A stretch of 64,000 nucleotides of DNA from an uncultured Serinicoccus sp. (lineage in GTDB: Bacteria > Actinomycetota > Actinomycetes > Actinomycetales > Dermatophilaceae). A program made the position numbers and the translations under genes. This document shows, piece after piece, positions 8,715-17,496 of the stretch. The notes beneath the pieces were generated by a model. It did not search any database, was not told the origin of the DNA, and saw only the letters and a program-made list of their open reading frames with translations. The stretch is from the NCBI RefSeq assembly GCF_947487915.1, contig NZ_CANKYH010000004.1, forward strand, positions 62,001 through 126,000, written 5' to 3'. The stretch's first letter is position 1. Each line of letters starts with the position of its first letter.

Positions 8715-9742
8715 CGGGGCACCGACCTGCGCGACGGCCTCGAGCGCATCCTGCGCGGCCGCACCGGCGCCCTGGTCGTGCTGGGCAGCGACCGCACGGT
8801 CGAGTCGATCTGCAGCGGGGGCTTCGAGCTCGACGTGGAGTTCTCGGCGACCCGGCTGCGCGAGCTGGCCAAGATGGACGGCGCGATCGTGCTCAACCGC
8901 GAGGGCACGCGCATCCTGCGTGCCGCCACCCAGCTCGTGCCCGACCCGAGGATCGAGACGGTGGAGAGCGGCACCCGGCACCGCACGGCCGAGCGGGTCG
9001 CCAAGCAGACCCACATGCCGGTCATCTCGGTGAGCCAGTCGATGTCGATCGTCGCGCTCTACGTGAGCTCGATGCGTCACGTCCTGGAGGCCCGCACGCA
9101 GATCCTGGCGCAGGCCAACCAGGCCCTGCAGACGCTGGAGCGCTACCGCTCCCGCCTCGACGAGGTCACCTCCTCGCTGTCGGCCCTGGAGATCGAGGAC
9201 CTCGTCACCATCCGCGAGGTCTCCGCGGTCCTGCAGCGCCTGGAGATGGTGCGCCGGATCAGCGGCGAGATCGAGCAGTACGTCGTCGAGCTCGGCGTCG
9301 ACGGCCGGCTGGTCGGCCTCCAGCTGGAGGAGCTCACCGGCGGCATCGGCCGCGACCGGGAGCTGGTCATCCGCGACTACGCCGCCGCCGCCGACGCCAG
9401 CCGCGACCCGGCCGAGGTGCTGGAGTCGCTGGCCACCCTCGACGGGGCCAGCTGCTCGACCTGTCCTCGGTCGCCCGCTGCCTGGGCATCACGGTCATCG
9501 GCGACGGCCTGGACCACCACAGCCTCACCCCCTCCGGTTACCGGCTCCTGCACCGCATACCCCGCCTGCCCGGCGCGATCGTCGACCGCCTCGTCGAGCA
9601 CTTCGGCAACTTCCAGGCCCTGCTGTCCGCCGGCCTCGAGGGCCTCATGGAGGTCGACGGCGTCGGCGAGGCACGGGCCAGGGCCGTGCGCGAGGGCCTG
9701 TCCCGGCTGGCCGAGTCCTCGATCCTCGAGCGCTACTCCTAG
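8715..9742 (+). pseudogene. disA: DisA diadenylate cyclase, truncated and frameshifted
   Basis: Clear homology to DisA, the c-di-AMP synthase and DNA-integrity scanner. The diadenylate cyclase domain is recognisable ([28 protein letters not shown] with the DGA motif, [14 protein letters not shown] with the RHR motif), followed by the helical linker and a C-terminal helix-hairpin-helix ([16 protein letters not shown], ending AESSILERY). Two defects are visible. About 18-20 N-terminal residues and any start codon are missing (first in-frame GTG at 8778 lies inside the cyclase domain), and near 9445-9460 the frame shifts by one base. An intact disA is expected elsewhere in the genome. Confidence 0.8.
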
Positions 9743-10345
9743 TGCGCACCGCCCCAGCCTCGACCGGGAGACCTCACGCACGCCCCCGGGGGACCGTCGA
9801 TGGGGAGCTGGCCGATTCATCACCTCGCCAGCGGGTCCCGTGGGTCGCGCATGGCCAGGCGTAGGCGACCGAGCACGGAGGAGCATTCGTCGGCGGCCGG
9901 GAGCTCGTCGATGAGGAGGGCCTCGCCGCCCTTGGCTTCGGTTTCCCGGGTCGCTGCGCGGGCGGCCTGGGCGACGAGCTCCCTGACGTCGCATGGGTTC
10001 GAGGGCAGGTCGGTCGGCCCTATGACCCCCGCAGGGCCGACCCGGGGAGCGCGGCCGATACCGCGAGCTGGCTCACGGGTGGGCGATCAAGTCGGCACGG
10101 TCGCTGCGCCGGTGAGCCGGTGCACCTCGTCGGCAACCATCACTGTCAGGACACCGTCCTTGGCCGGGAGGAGGACCGTGGCGGCCAGGCCGACGTCGTG
10201 CGCTGCGCTTGTCACCGGCTGGGGCTTCCCGCGCCCCGGAGGCGACGTCGAGCGGCCGGCGAGGCGGCCCTCGCCGCACGCGGAGGACAGGCCTTCCAGC
10301 ACCTGCTCGGCAGAAGTACCCCGTGCCGTGCGGCTAAGCGTACGG
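9743..10345. other. 600-base gap with possible ATPase fragment on minus strand
   Basis: No complete gene. On the minus strand, about 9823-10070, an open frame without a start reads RVGPAGVIGPTDLPSNP and then [12 protein letters not shown], which resembles the Walker B region of an AAA-type ATPase, and stops at DPRDPLAR. A second minus frame (10087-10302) is protein-like but unrecognised (LAATVLLPAKDGVLTVMVAD). Both are best read as fragments left by rearrangement. Confidence 0.25.
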
Positions 10346-11212
10346 TCAGCCGAGGCGGCCGTACCAGACGTTGTTCGACAGCAGGGGGCCGTAGCGGACG
10401 TCGGTGCTGGGGTTGAGGGCTTCGTAGGTCATGCCGTTGCCGGCGTAGATGCCGACGTGGTACCAGTCGTTGTAGAAGACGAGGTCGCCGGGCTGGGGGT
10501 CGGACACGGGGGTGACGGCGGCCTTCTGCCCGGCGACCGTGCGGGGGATGTCGATGCCGGCCTGCTTGAACACCCACCAGGTGTAGGCGGAGCAGTCGAA
10601 GGCCTGGGGCGGGGTGCCGTAGAGCACGTAGGGGTAGCCGACGTAGCTCGCCGCGATGTCGAACAGCGAGCCTCCCAGGGTGGTCGGTGTCGCCTCCTGC
10701 ACCGGCGCGGGCGGGGCGGCAGGCTGCGGCTGCGCGGCGGGTGCCGACTGCCGTGGCTGCGAGTTGTCCACGGGCCGCTGCGGATGTGGCGCCGGCGCTT
10801 CGGGTTGCGGTGCGGAGCCTTGCGCGGTCGACGTGACGGGCGGATGCTCGTGTCCGCCCTCCATGGTGGTGGCGGTGAAGGGGGAGTGTCCCAGCGTGGT
10901 CTCGACCGGTTCGGCGCGGTCGGGGGCGCTGCGGGCGATGCTGCGGTCGGCGGCCGGTTGGGCTCGCAGCTCGGCGAGGGAGGGTCCGCCCAGCCGCTCT
11001 GGTGCTGGGTCGGGATCGCTGCCGGAGGGGGCGACGCGAAGGGGCGAGGACTGGTCGGGCGCGGGTGGGGTCAACTTCTCGGTACCGGGCTGGGTCAAGG
11101 GGGACGCCGACGCTGCCGTGACGGCGCTGGCGACGAGGCCGCCGACCATCAGGGCCGCGGCGCCGGTGCGGGGGAGCGCACTGGGCGCGCGGTGCCGACC
11201 AGTGGACTTCAT
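10346..11212 (-). CDS. Secreted NlpC/P60 peptidoglycan hydrolase
   Basis: 288 residues from the ATG at 11212, chosen because GGAGG stands 5 bases upstream. A signal peptide (about 1-36, ending ASA) is followed by ~145 residues of Pro/Ala/Gln-rich disordered linker and a C-terminal NlpC/P60 domain: FDIAASYVGYPYVLYG, catalytic C207 (FDCSAYTWW), H252 (YHVGIYAG), and a third polar position near N267. Such enzymes cut D-Glu-mDAP bonds in peptidoglycan stems. A good CopR-like box lies ~150 bp upstream, so copper may induce it; a wall hydrolase in a copper regulon is unusual. The linker contains a HEHPP segment that could bind metal. Confidence 0.85.
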   Translation of the reverse strand: MKSTGRHRAPSALPRTGAAALMVGGLVASAVTAASASPLTQPGTEKLTPPAPDQSSPLRVAPSGSDPDPAPERLGGPSLAELRAQPAADRSIARSAPDRAEPVETTLGHSPFTATTMEGGHEHPPVTSTAQGSAPQPEAPAPHPQRPVDNSQPRQSAPAAQPQPAAPPAPVQEATPTTLGGSLFDIAASYVGYPYVLYGTPPQAFDCSAYTWWVFKQAGIDIPRTVAGQKAAVTPVSDPQPGDLVFYNDWYHVGIYAGNGMTYEALNPSTDVRYGPLLSNNVWYGRLG

Positions 11213-11360
11213 AGAACCTCCGGGTCGTGCAGGGACGACCTGGTCTGTGACAGGACAAGGGACAGGTAGTGCCGTTGCCTCCGCCGCGGTACACGGGTGT
11301 GCGGCGTGGGTAGCGGGTTCCACGGTGGACCCTCGATGTTGGCCTGCGGGGCTGGTTGTG

Positions 11361-11380
11361 TGGAGATTTGATGCAGACGT
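11361..11380 (+). promoter_or_regulatory. CopR-box-like site
   Basis: TGGAGATTT-GA-TGCAGACGT: 8/9 and 6/9 matches to the half-site TGAAGATTT known for CopR of Corynebacterium glutamicum, with 2-bp spacing. It lies upstream of the NlpC/P60 gene (start 11212) and just after the end of copS. Confidence 0.55.
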
Positions 11381-11396
11381 GGGGGCCTGAGGTCGC

Positions 11397-12542
11397 TCAG
11401 TGGTGCTTGACGCCTTGGGACCGTGTCGGGGCCGGAATGCTGACGCTGAAGGTGGCGCCGTGGCCGGGTCCCTCACTGGCCGCGGTGATGGAGCCGCCGT
11501 GGGCGTCGACAATCGCCTTGCTGATCGTCAGCCCGATACCGGAGCCGGAGCGGTCACGGTTGCGTGCGCTGTCGCCACGATAGAACCGTTCAAAGACGTG
11601 CGGCAGCTGGGCGGCGGCGATCCCCTCACCCTCGTCACGGACGGTCAGCACCACCTCTGAACCGTCACGGTGGGCAGCCAGGAACACCGTCCCTTCGGCC
11701 GGTGTGTGCCGCAGCGCATTGCTCAGCAGGTTGGTGAGCACCTGGCCGATCCGGGAGCGGTCCACGTCCACGGTGGCCGCCAGCTCGGCCGAGGGCTCCA
11801 CCTGAAGCTGGACGCCCATGGCGGCGTAGGGCTCGCGCAGGGCGTTGGTGGCCGCGGCGAACAGGTCGGCCACGGCGACCGGTTGACGGTTCATGACCAG
11901 CCGGCCCTCCTCGGCCCGGGACACCTCCTCGATATCGTCCGCCAGCCGGGTCAGCCGGACGGTCTGCTCGGTCAGCACCGCCCTCGTCCCGGGGCCAAGG
12001 TCGATGATCCCGTCGGTGAGGCCTTCGTGGTATGCGGCGAGGGTCGCGATCGGGGTCCGCAGCTCGTGCGCTAGGTCGGAGAGCAGCCGGCGACGGGTGT
12101 CCTCGACACCCTCCAGCCGGGCCGCCATGACGTTGAAGGCCGAGGCGAGGGTGTCGAGCTCGGTGCCGGACCCCGCGATCGTCACCCGAGCGCCGTAGTG
12201 GCCGCGTGCGAGCTCACGGGCCGCGTGCGTCAACTGGGTCAGGGGTCGGCGCAGGAGCCGGGCGAGCACCCAGGTCACGGCCCCGGCCGCCATGACGGAG
12301 ATGAGCAGTCCCCAGCCCAGAGAGGTCAAGGAGGCGTTGCGATAAGCGAGCTCGATATGGACCAGCTCAGGGGAATCTGCCGGGTGCCCGGTCTGGAGCA
12401 GATGGTTGTGGAACATCGGCGGCCCGACCGCTGCGGCGACCAGAGCGACCGTCACGGCACCGGCCAGCAGCACGATCGACTGGCCGACCATCAACCGGCT
12501 GGCCAGACCTTGGGGTCGTACCGGGCGACGCAGGGCGCTCAT
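11397..12542 (-). CDS. copS: Copper-type sensor histidine kinase
   Basis: 381 residues. Two membrane helices (about 18-41 and 72-94) enclose a very short extracytoplasmic loop containing H45, H47, H53 and H62, plausible metal ligands. A HAMP segment follows, then the phosphoacceptor H159 in DLAHELRTP and the ATP-binding domain (NLLSNALRHTP, VRDEGEGI, RSGSGIGLTI). The ATG overlaps the stop of the response regulator by ATGA, so the two are translationally coupled. Together with CopR-like boxes around the locus this supports a CopS role: sensing extracytoplasmic copper. Assignment to copper rather than another metal is inference from context. Confidence 0.8.
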   Translation of the reverse strand: MSALRRPVRPQGLASRLMVGQSIVLLAGAVTVALVAAAVGPPMFHNHLLQTGHPADSPELVHIELAYRNASLTSLGWGLLISVMAAGAVTWVLARLLRRPLTQLTHAARELARGHYGARVTIAGSGTELDTLASAFNVMAARLEGVEDTRRRLLSDLAHELRTPIATLAAYHEGLTDGIIDLGPGTRAVLTEQTVRLTRLADDIEEVSRAEEGRLVMNRQPVAVADLFAAATNALREPYAAMGVQLQVEPSAELAATVDVDRSRIGQVLTNLLSNALRHTPAEGTVFLAAHRDGSEVVLTVRDEGEGIAAAQLPHVFERFYRGDSARNRDRSGSGIGLTISKAIVDAHGGSITAASEGPGHGATFSVSIPAPTRSQGVKHH

Positions 12543-13261
12543 CCCGGGCCCATCCGGTAGCCGACACCGCGCACGGTGGTGACGTAGCGCGCCGTCTCCG
12601 GGTCGTCGCCGAGCTTGCGGCGCAGGTGGGCGATGTGACTGTCGACGAGGTGCTCGTCACCCACCCAGCCACCACCCCAGACCTCCTCGATGAGCTGGCG
12701 GCGGGAGAAGGCGGTGCGGGGGCGCGAGGCGAGCGTGATGAGCAGGTCCCGCTGGGTCGGTGTCAGATCTACTCGTTCGCCCGCCAGACGCACCTCGAGC
12801 GCGGCCGAGTCGATCTGCAGGTCGCCGAAAACCCAGACGGGTTCGTGGGAGTAGGCGCGGGCCGGTGAGCCCGTCCGCGGGCGGCGCAAGACCGCCTGCA
12901 CGCGCGCAACCAGCTCCCGGACGCTGAACGGCTTGGTGATGTAGTCATCGGCGCCCACCGACAGCCCGATGAGCCGGTCGACCTCGTCGGTGCGGGCCGT
13001 GACGACCACGATGTAACAGTCGGAGAACGTGCGGACCTGCCGGCACACCTCGAGGCCGTCCATACCGGGCAGCCCGAGGTCGAGGACGACGACGTCGGGA
13101 CCGCGCTCGCGCACGGCGGCGACTGCGTCCGGGCCGGTGTGGACCACGGCCGTCTCGTAGCCGGCCTTCGACAGGTAGGCCGCGACCATGCCGGCAAGGG
13201 CGCGCTCATCCTCGACGACCAGGACCCTCGCCGCAGGGTCGGGTGCGCTTGCAGGTGTCAT
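12539..13261 (-). CDS. copR: OmpR/PhoB-family response regulator (CopR-like)
   Basis: 240 residues; ATG 13261 is chosen from GGGAGG upstream (an ORF extension to 13363 would cross the promoter). Receiver domain with acidic pocket (VVEDER), phospho-acceptor D61 (VVLDLGLPGMDG), T and K (VTAR, ITKPF), then a winged-helix DNA-binding domain (LTPTQRDLLITLASRP, HIAHLRRKLGDD, VRGVGYRMG). It binds direct repeats as a dimer in this family; the window contains six candidate sites. It is divergent from the SHOCT/multicopper oxidase operon, with a box at 13318-13337 between them. Confidence 0.85.
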   Translation of the reverse strand: MTPASAPDPAARVLVVEDERALAGMVAAYLSKAGYETAVVHTGPDAVAAVRERGPDVVVLDLGLPGMDGLEVCRQVRTFSDCYIVVVTARTDEVDRLIGLSVGADDYITKPFSVRELVARVQAVLRRPRTGSPARAYSHEPVWVFGDLQIDSAALEVRLAGERVDLTPTQRDLLITLASRPRTAFSRRQLIEEVWGGGWVGDEHLVDSHIAHLRRKLGDDPETARYVTTVRGVGYRMGPG

Positions 13262-13317
13262 GCCCGCATCCTCCCGCACAGGCCACCGGCCGCCGAGGGC
13301 GCCAGCCCCTGCGGACG

Positions 13318-13337
13318 GGAACTTCACCAAACCTCCA
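13318..13337 (-). promoter_or_regulatory. CopR-box-like site between copR and oxidase operon
   Basis: Read on the minus strand: TGGAGGTTT-GG-TGAAGTTCC, 7/9 and 6/9 matches to the CopR half-site with 2-bp spacing. It lies 57-76 bp upstream of copR and 74-93 bp upstream of the SHOCT gene, well placed to control both directions. Confidence 0.55.
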
Positions 13338-13410
13338 TGATCTGCGCGTCGGGGGTCAACCACCGCCGTCCAGACTGGTGGGGGAGTGACAGCCAGAGCG
13401 GGAGGTCGAC

Positions 13411-13638
13411 ATGCTGGTAGCAGGCATGGGTTGGGGCATGTGGCTGCTGATGGTTGGCAGCACTTTGGCGTTCTGGGCTGTGGTCTTCATCGCCGTCCGG
13501 GTACTGCTGAACGTGCCGAAAGGGGAACCGACGGAGCCTTCCGGGCCCGTCCTGTTGCTGCAGGAGCGCCTGGCCAGGGGAGAGCTCACCCCCGAGCAGT
13601 ACGAGCAGCACCGCCGCCTCCTGGCCGACGGGCACTGA
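13411..13638 (+). CDS. Small membrane protein with SHOCT domain
   Basis: 75 residues, ATG 13411 after GGGAGG. One long hydrophobic segment (residues 9-33, Met- and Trp-rich: GMGWGMWLLMVG) followed by a short SHOCT domain (LLQERLARGELTPEQYEQHR), which in this family mediates oligomerisation. First gene of the operon that continues with the multicopper oxidase 28 bases on. A paralogue without the SHOCT part lies at 23850-24152. Small Met-rich SHOCT membrane proteins are frequent beside actinobacterial copper genes; the exact role is unknown. Confidence 0.75.
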   Translation: MLVAGMGWGMWLLMVGSTLAFWAVVFIAVRVLLNVPKGEPTEPSGPVLLLQERLARGELTPEQYEQHRRLLADGH

Positions 13639-13666
13639 GATGTCCCGACCCTTCCTGGAAGGATCG

Positions 13667-15163
13667 ATGATCCGCCCTTCACGACGCCAGCTCATCATTG
13701 CCGGCCTTGGCCTGGGCGCCTCGGCGACCCTGGCCGCCTGCTCCGGGGATGTTCCGGTGACCTCGAGGCCGACTGCCCCCTTCGGGCTCCCCGAGCCGGT
13801 GCCGCCCTCGCCGGGGCAGTCCGTCGTGAGTGCCCGCCTCACCGCGCGTCCAGTCACCCTCGACCTGGGCGGCAGGACGGTGCAGACGTGGGCTTACGGC
13901 GACTCGGCCCCCGGCGCGACCTTGCGGGCGACGGCCGGGGACCTGCTACGGGTCACCCTGGACAACCAGCTGCCCGCTGACACGACGGTTCACTGGCACG
14001 GGGTCCGGCTGCGGCCGCAGGCCGACGGCGTCCCCGGCCTCACACAGGATCCGGTCCGTGTTGGAAAGAGCTTCCTGTACGAGTTCACGGTCCCCGACCC
14101 GGGCACGTACTTCTTCCACCCGCACGTCGGCACCCAGCTCGACCGCGGCCTGTACGCACCCCTAATCATCGACGACCCCGCCGAGCCCGGTGACTACGAC
14201 CTGGAGTGGGTCCTGGTCCTGGACGACTGGGTCGACGGCACAGGCACCACCCCCGAGGAGGTGCTGGAGCAGCTGGTCGCCGACGGCGCCTCCGGCACCG
14301 ACGGCACGGACCACGGGACGATGGCCGGCATGGACCACGGTTCGATGTCAGCAGGGCGGTCCGACACGCCCTGGGGCACCGACACCGGTGACGTGGACTA
14401 CCCTTACTACCTCATCAACGGCAGACCTCCCACCGACCCGCCGGTCCTGCAGGGTCGGGCGGGGCAGCGGGTCCGGCTGCGCGTCATCAGCGCCGCCTCG
14501 GACACCATCTTCACCGTAGCCCTGGGCGGGCACCGCATGACCCTCACCCACACCGACGGCTGGCCGGTCAGACCCGTGCAGACAGACGCCTTCTACATCG
14601 GCATGGGGGAGCGCTACGACGCGACAGTCACCTTGGGGTCGGGTGTCTTCCCGCTCGTGGCGCGCCCGCAGGGCGGGCGCACGGGCGGCCAGGGGCTGGC
14701 GGTGGTCCGCACCGCCACCGGTACCCTCCCCCCGGCCGACGTCACCCCGGAAGAACTTGACGGAAAGGTCCTGACCGGCTCGCAGCTGCAGCCCGACGAC
14801 GCCGGCCGTTTGCCGAACAGGGGCACCGACGTCACGGCGGCGCTGAGGCTCGGGGGGTCGATGGCGCCCTACGTCTGGACGATCAACGGTGCCCCGTACG
14901 GGCAGAACGAGGCGCTGCGGGTGGCGCCCGGCCAACGCTTGCGCCTTGACGCGACGAACATGACGATGATGCCCCACCCGCTGCACCTGCACGGGCACAC
15001 GTTCGCCCTGCCGAACGGGTTGCGCAAGGACACCCTGCTGATGGCCCCCATGGAGTCCGTGGCGCTTGACCTTGACGCGGACAACCCGGGTGACTGGATG
15101 ATCCACTGCCACAACATCTACCACGCGGAGGCCGGCATGATGATCGACCTGAGGTACACGTGA
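13667..15163 (+). CDS. Tat-exported lipoprotein multicopper oxidase (MmcO/CueO-like)
   Basis: 498 residues. ATG 13667 is preferred (GGAAGGA at 7-9 bases); ATG 13640 is in frame but lacks a clear site. Tat motif SRRQLIIAG and lipobox LAAC (C25) indicate folding with copper before export and anchoring to the outer face. Copper ligands: HWHG (H109, H111), FFHPHVG, HPLHLHGHTF and HCHNIYHAEAGMM with axial Met. A Met/His insert (DHGTMAGMDHGSM) resembles the extra copper-binding loop of CueO and MmcO. It likely oxidises Cu(I) to the less toxic Cu(II). It is probably the working oxidase, since the CotA-like one is broken. Confidence 0.88.
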   Translation: MIRPSRRQLIIAGLGLGASATLAACSGDVPVTSRPTAPFGLPEPVPPSPGQSVVSARLTARPVTLDLGGRTVQTWAYGDSAPGATLRATAGDLLRVTLDNQLPADTTVHWHGVRLRPQADGVPGLTQDPVRVGKSFLYEFTVPDPGTYFFHPHVGTQLDRGLYAPLIIDDPAEPGDYDLEWVLVLDDWVDGTGTTPEEVLEQLVADGASGTDGTDHGTMAGMDHGSMSAGRSDTPWGTDTGDVDYPYYLINGRPPTDPPVLQGRAGQRVRLRVISAASDTIFTVALGGHRMTLTHTDGWPVRPVQTDAFYIGMGERYDATVTLGSGVFPLVARPQGGRTGGQGLAVVRTATGTLPPADVTPEELDGKVLTGSQLQPDDAGRLPNRGTDVTAALRLGGSMAPYVWTINGAPYGQNEALRVAPGQRLRLDATNMTMMPHPLHLHGHTFALPNGLRKDTLLMAPMESVALDLDADNPGDWMIHCHNIYHAEAGMMIDLRYT

Positions 15164-16020
15164 TGGTTCTGGCGTCGCGTCCGCTCCGGCACGTCACGAC
15201 GGTGGCGTCCGTCGGCGTGGGGCTCACGCTCGCCGCGTGCTCCCCGGCCGCCGACAAGATCGGGGTGCAGGGCGACGCCGACGGCATTGCGATCACCCAT
15301 ATCCACGCCGCTGTCCGCGACCCCGGCCGCGGCGACCTGCTGCTCGCCACGCACGAGGGCCTGTTCCGTCAGGAGGGAGACCAACTGGTCGCCGTCGGCC
15401 CGGTCATGGATCTGATGAGCTTCACCGTCGACGCCGACGGCACCTACTACGCCTCGGGCCACCCCGGCCTGCAGACCGACCTGCCGCAGCCGCTTGGCCT
15501 GATCACCTCGACCGACGGGGGCGCCAGCTGGACGGTGGCCTCACGCGGTGGGGAGTCCGACTTTCATGCCCTCGCCGCCTCCGGCAGCACGGTGACGGGG
15601 TACGACGGGACGCTACGGACCTCCTCCGACCGGCGGACCTGGCAGGAACGCTCGATCACCGCTCCACCCCGCACGCTGGCTGCCTCCCCGGACGGGACGA
15701 TACTGGCCACCACAGAAGCAGGGCTGCTGCGCAGCAGCGACGCCGGCGTCACCTGGGTCAGGCTGACTCCGCCGCAGCAGGCCATCCTGGTGGCCTGGGT
15801 CGACGCGAGCACCGTGGTCGCCCTGTCCACCGTCGGCAGGGTCGCCACCAGCACCGACGCCGGGCAGAGCTGGTCGTTGGCAGCGACCATTCTCGGCGAG
15901 GCAGGCGCCCTGTCTGCCGGTCGTACCAGCGACGGGTCCTTGGAGATCATCGCCGTGGTAGACGACACCGTGATCCGCACCCTGGACGAGGGCACCACCA
16001 CCGAGGTCCTCGTGGAATAA
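15163..16020 (+). CDS. BNR-repeat lipoprotein (F510_1955-type glycosyl-hydrolase-like)
   Basis: 285 residues. The ATG overlaps the oxidase stop (TGATG), so it is translationally coupled. A lipoprotein leader ends LAAC. The rest has repeated sialidase/VPS10-like Asp-box strands (STDGGASWTV, SSDAGVTWVR, STDAGQSWSL), a beta-propeller of the photosystem II stability-factor (Ycf48) type. NCBI names this family F510_1955 glycosylhydrolase, but no catalytic residues are evident and a sugar substrate is not implied. It probably serves as an outer-face partner or assembly factor of the oxidase. Confidence 0.7.
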   Translation: MVLASRPLRHVTTVASVGVGLTLAACSPAADKIGVQGDADGIAITHIHAAVRDPGRGDLLLATHEGLFRQEGDQLVAVGPVMDLMSFTVDADGTYYASGHPGLQTDLPQPLGLITSTDGGASWTVASRGGESDFHALAASGSTVTGYDGTLRTSSDRRTWQERSITAPPRTLAASPDGTILATTEAGLLRSSDAGVTWVRLTPPQQAILVAWVDASTVVALSTVGRVATSTDAGQSWSLAATILGEAGALSAGRTSDGSLEIIAVVDDTVIRTLDEGTTTEVLVE

Positions 16021-16047
16021 CCGCACGCACGACGAAGGAGCAGCACC

Positions 16048-16335
16048 ATGACACCCCACGCCCGCCGGGACCCACCGCGCCCCAGCCTGACCGGCCACCC
16101 ACAGACTCGGTCGATCCCGCTTCTGAACGCAGCCCACCAGCGCGATTGGCTCATGTGGGTCGTGTGCCTGCCCGTGCTCGCCCTGGTCGGTGTCCTGGTC
16201 CTGACCGGGGCGTGGGGTGCACTTGGCGTGGTCTACGCCCTGGTGTGCGTGGTCATCATGGCGGTCATGATGCTGTGGATGAGCCACGGCACGAAGCGGC
16301 CCACGGATCGCTTCGAGGAGCACAGCCAGGGATAG
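16048..16335 (+). CDS. Two-helix membrane protein, unknown
   Basis: 95 residues with GAAGGAG ahead of ATG 16048. Basic N-terminus, two adjacent hydrophobic helices (about 34-56 and 58-78, the second Met-rich: VVIMAVMMLWM), and a charged C-terminus. No family recognised. It belongs to the oxidase operon by position (27 bases after the preceding stop, 45 before the ABC permease). Confidence 0.6.
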   Translation: MTPHARRDPPRPSLTGHPQTRSIPLLNAAHQRDWLMWVVCLPVLALVGVLVLTGAWGALGVVYALVCVVIMAVMMLWMSHGTKRPTDRFEEHSQG

Positions 16336-16380
16336 CACCCGCGGACCCGGACAAGACCGACAGGTCGTGGAGGACACGTC

Positions 16381-17496
16381 ATGAGCTCGTCCCACGGACA
16401 TCAGGTTCCCGTGGCCAGGCGGCTGCTCGCGGCGCGGCCGGTGCGCACCGGGGCGGGAGTGCTGGGTATCGGCCTGGCACTGGTGTTGATGCTGCTGCTC
16501 AACGGCTTGTGGACCGGAGTTCAGGAGCAGGTCACGGTGTACGACGACCACCTTGGCGCTGATCTGGTTGTCGTACCGCCCGGCACCGACAGTCTGTTCG
16601 CCGATCCGGGCATCGTCCCCCTCGCCGCAGTCGGCCAGATCGAGCGGGTGCCGGACGTCACCCGTACCTGGCCGATCCGGACCATGTACCTGATCCTGGA
16701 GCTTCCTGACGGGAAGGCCGCCGTGGCGGCGGTGGCGAGCGAACCAGGCGGAGCAGGGGGGCCGTGGGCGTTCGCCGAGGGCCGGGCGCCGGTTACTGCG
16801 GAGGAGGTCGTGCTCGACGCGCTGTTCGCCGACGGGCAGGACCTTGGTGTCGGTGACCGGCTCGACATGTTCGGGCACGCGATGAAGGTCGTGGGCCTCA
16901 GCGAGGGCACGGCGATGTTCATGACCCCGTTGCTCTTCGTCACGAACGACGCGATGACCGGGATGCTCGGTGCCGCGGACACCACGGGTGCGGTCCTGGT
17001 GAGCACCACCTCGCCGGAGGTCGTGGCCCAGAGGTTGCGTGACGAGGGGCTGAGCGTGCGCACGCCCGCGCAGCTGCGCGAGGCCTCGCTGAGCGTGGCC
17101 ACCCAGATCTACGGGTCGCCGGTCAGGCTCATGGTCGCCGTCGCCTTCGCCGCCGGCACGCTGATCACGGCCCTCGTGGTCTACACCGGCATCACCGAGC
17201 AGCAGCGGGACCTTGGCGTTCTCAAAGCGCTCGGTGCCACACCCGGCCGGATCCGCCGGCTCGCGGTCGCGGAGACCGCCGCCCTCACCGTGGCCGGCGC
17301 CCTGGCCGCCGTCCTCCTGCTGCTCCTGGCCCGTGAGCTGCTGGGCTGGTGGCGACCGGCGTTCCCGATCGCGCTCACCCCCGCGACGGCAGGACGCACC
17401 GCTGTGACGGCGGCCGCCATGGCGACCCTGGCGGCGTGGCTGCCGGCACGCCGGGTCAACCGCCTCGACGCGGCGACCGTCTTCCGGAGCCGATGA
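16381..17496 (+). CDS. FtsX/MacB-type ABC transporter permease
   Basis: 371 residues, ATG 16381 after GGAGG. An N-terminal helix (about 21-42), a ~200-residue extracytoplasmic MacB-PCD-like domain, then three C-terminal helices with the FtsX signature (EQQRDLGVLKALGATPGRIRRLAVAE). MacB/LolCE-like systems work by mechanotransmission rather than by a transmembrane channel. It forms a three-gene unit with the second permease (overlap ATGATG) and the ATPase. Substrate unknown; lying in the copper operon, export or lipoprotein handling during metal stress is a reasonable guess. Confidence 0.8.
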   Translation: MSSSHGHQVPVARRLLAARPVRTGAGVLGIGLALVLMLLLNGLWTGVQEQVTVYDDHLGADLVVVPPGTDSLFADPGIVPLAAVGQIERVPDVTRTWPIRTMYLILELPDGKAAVAAVASEPGGAGGPWAFAEGRAPVTAEEVVLDALFADGQDLGVGDRLDMFGHAMKVVGLSEGTAMFMTPLLFVTNDAMTGMLGAADTTGAVLVSTTSPEVVAQRLRDEGLSVRTPAQLREASLSVATQIYGSPVRLMVAVAFAAGTLITALVVYTGITEQQRDLGVLKALGATPGRIRRLAVAETAALTVAGALAAVLLLLLARELLGWWRPAFPIALTPATAGRTAVTAAAMATLAAWLPARRVNRLDAATVFRSR

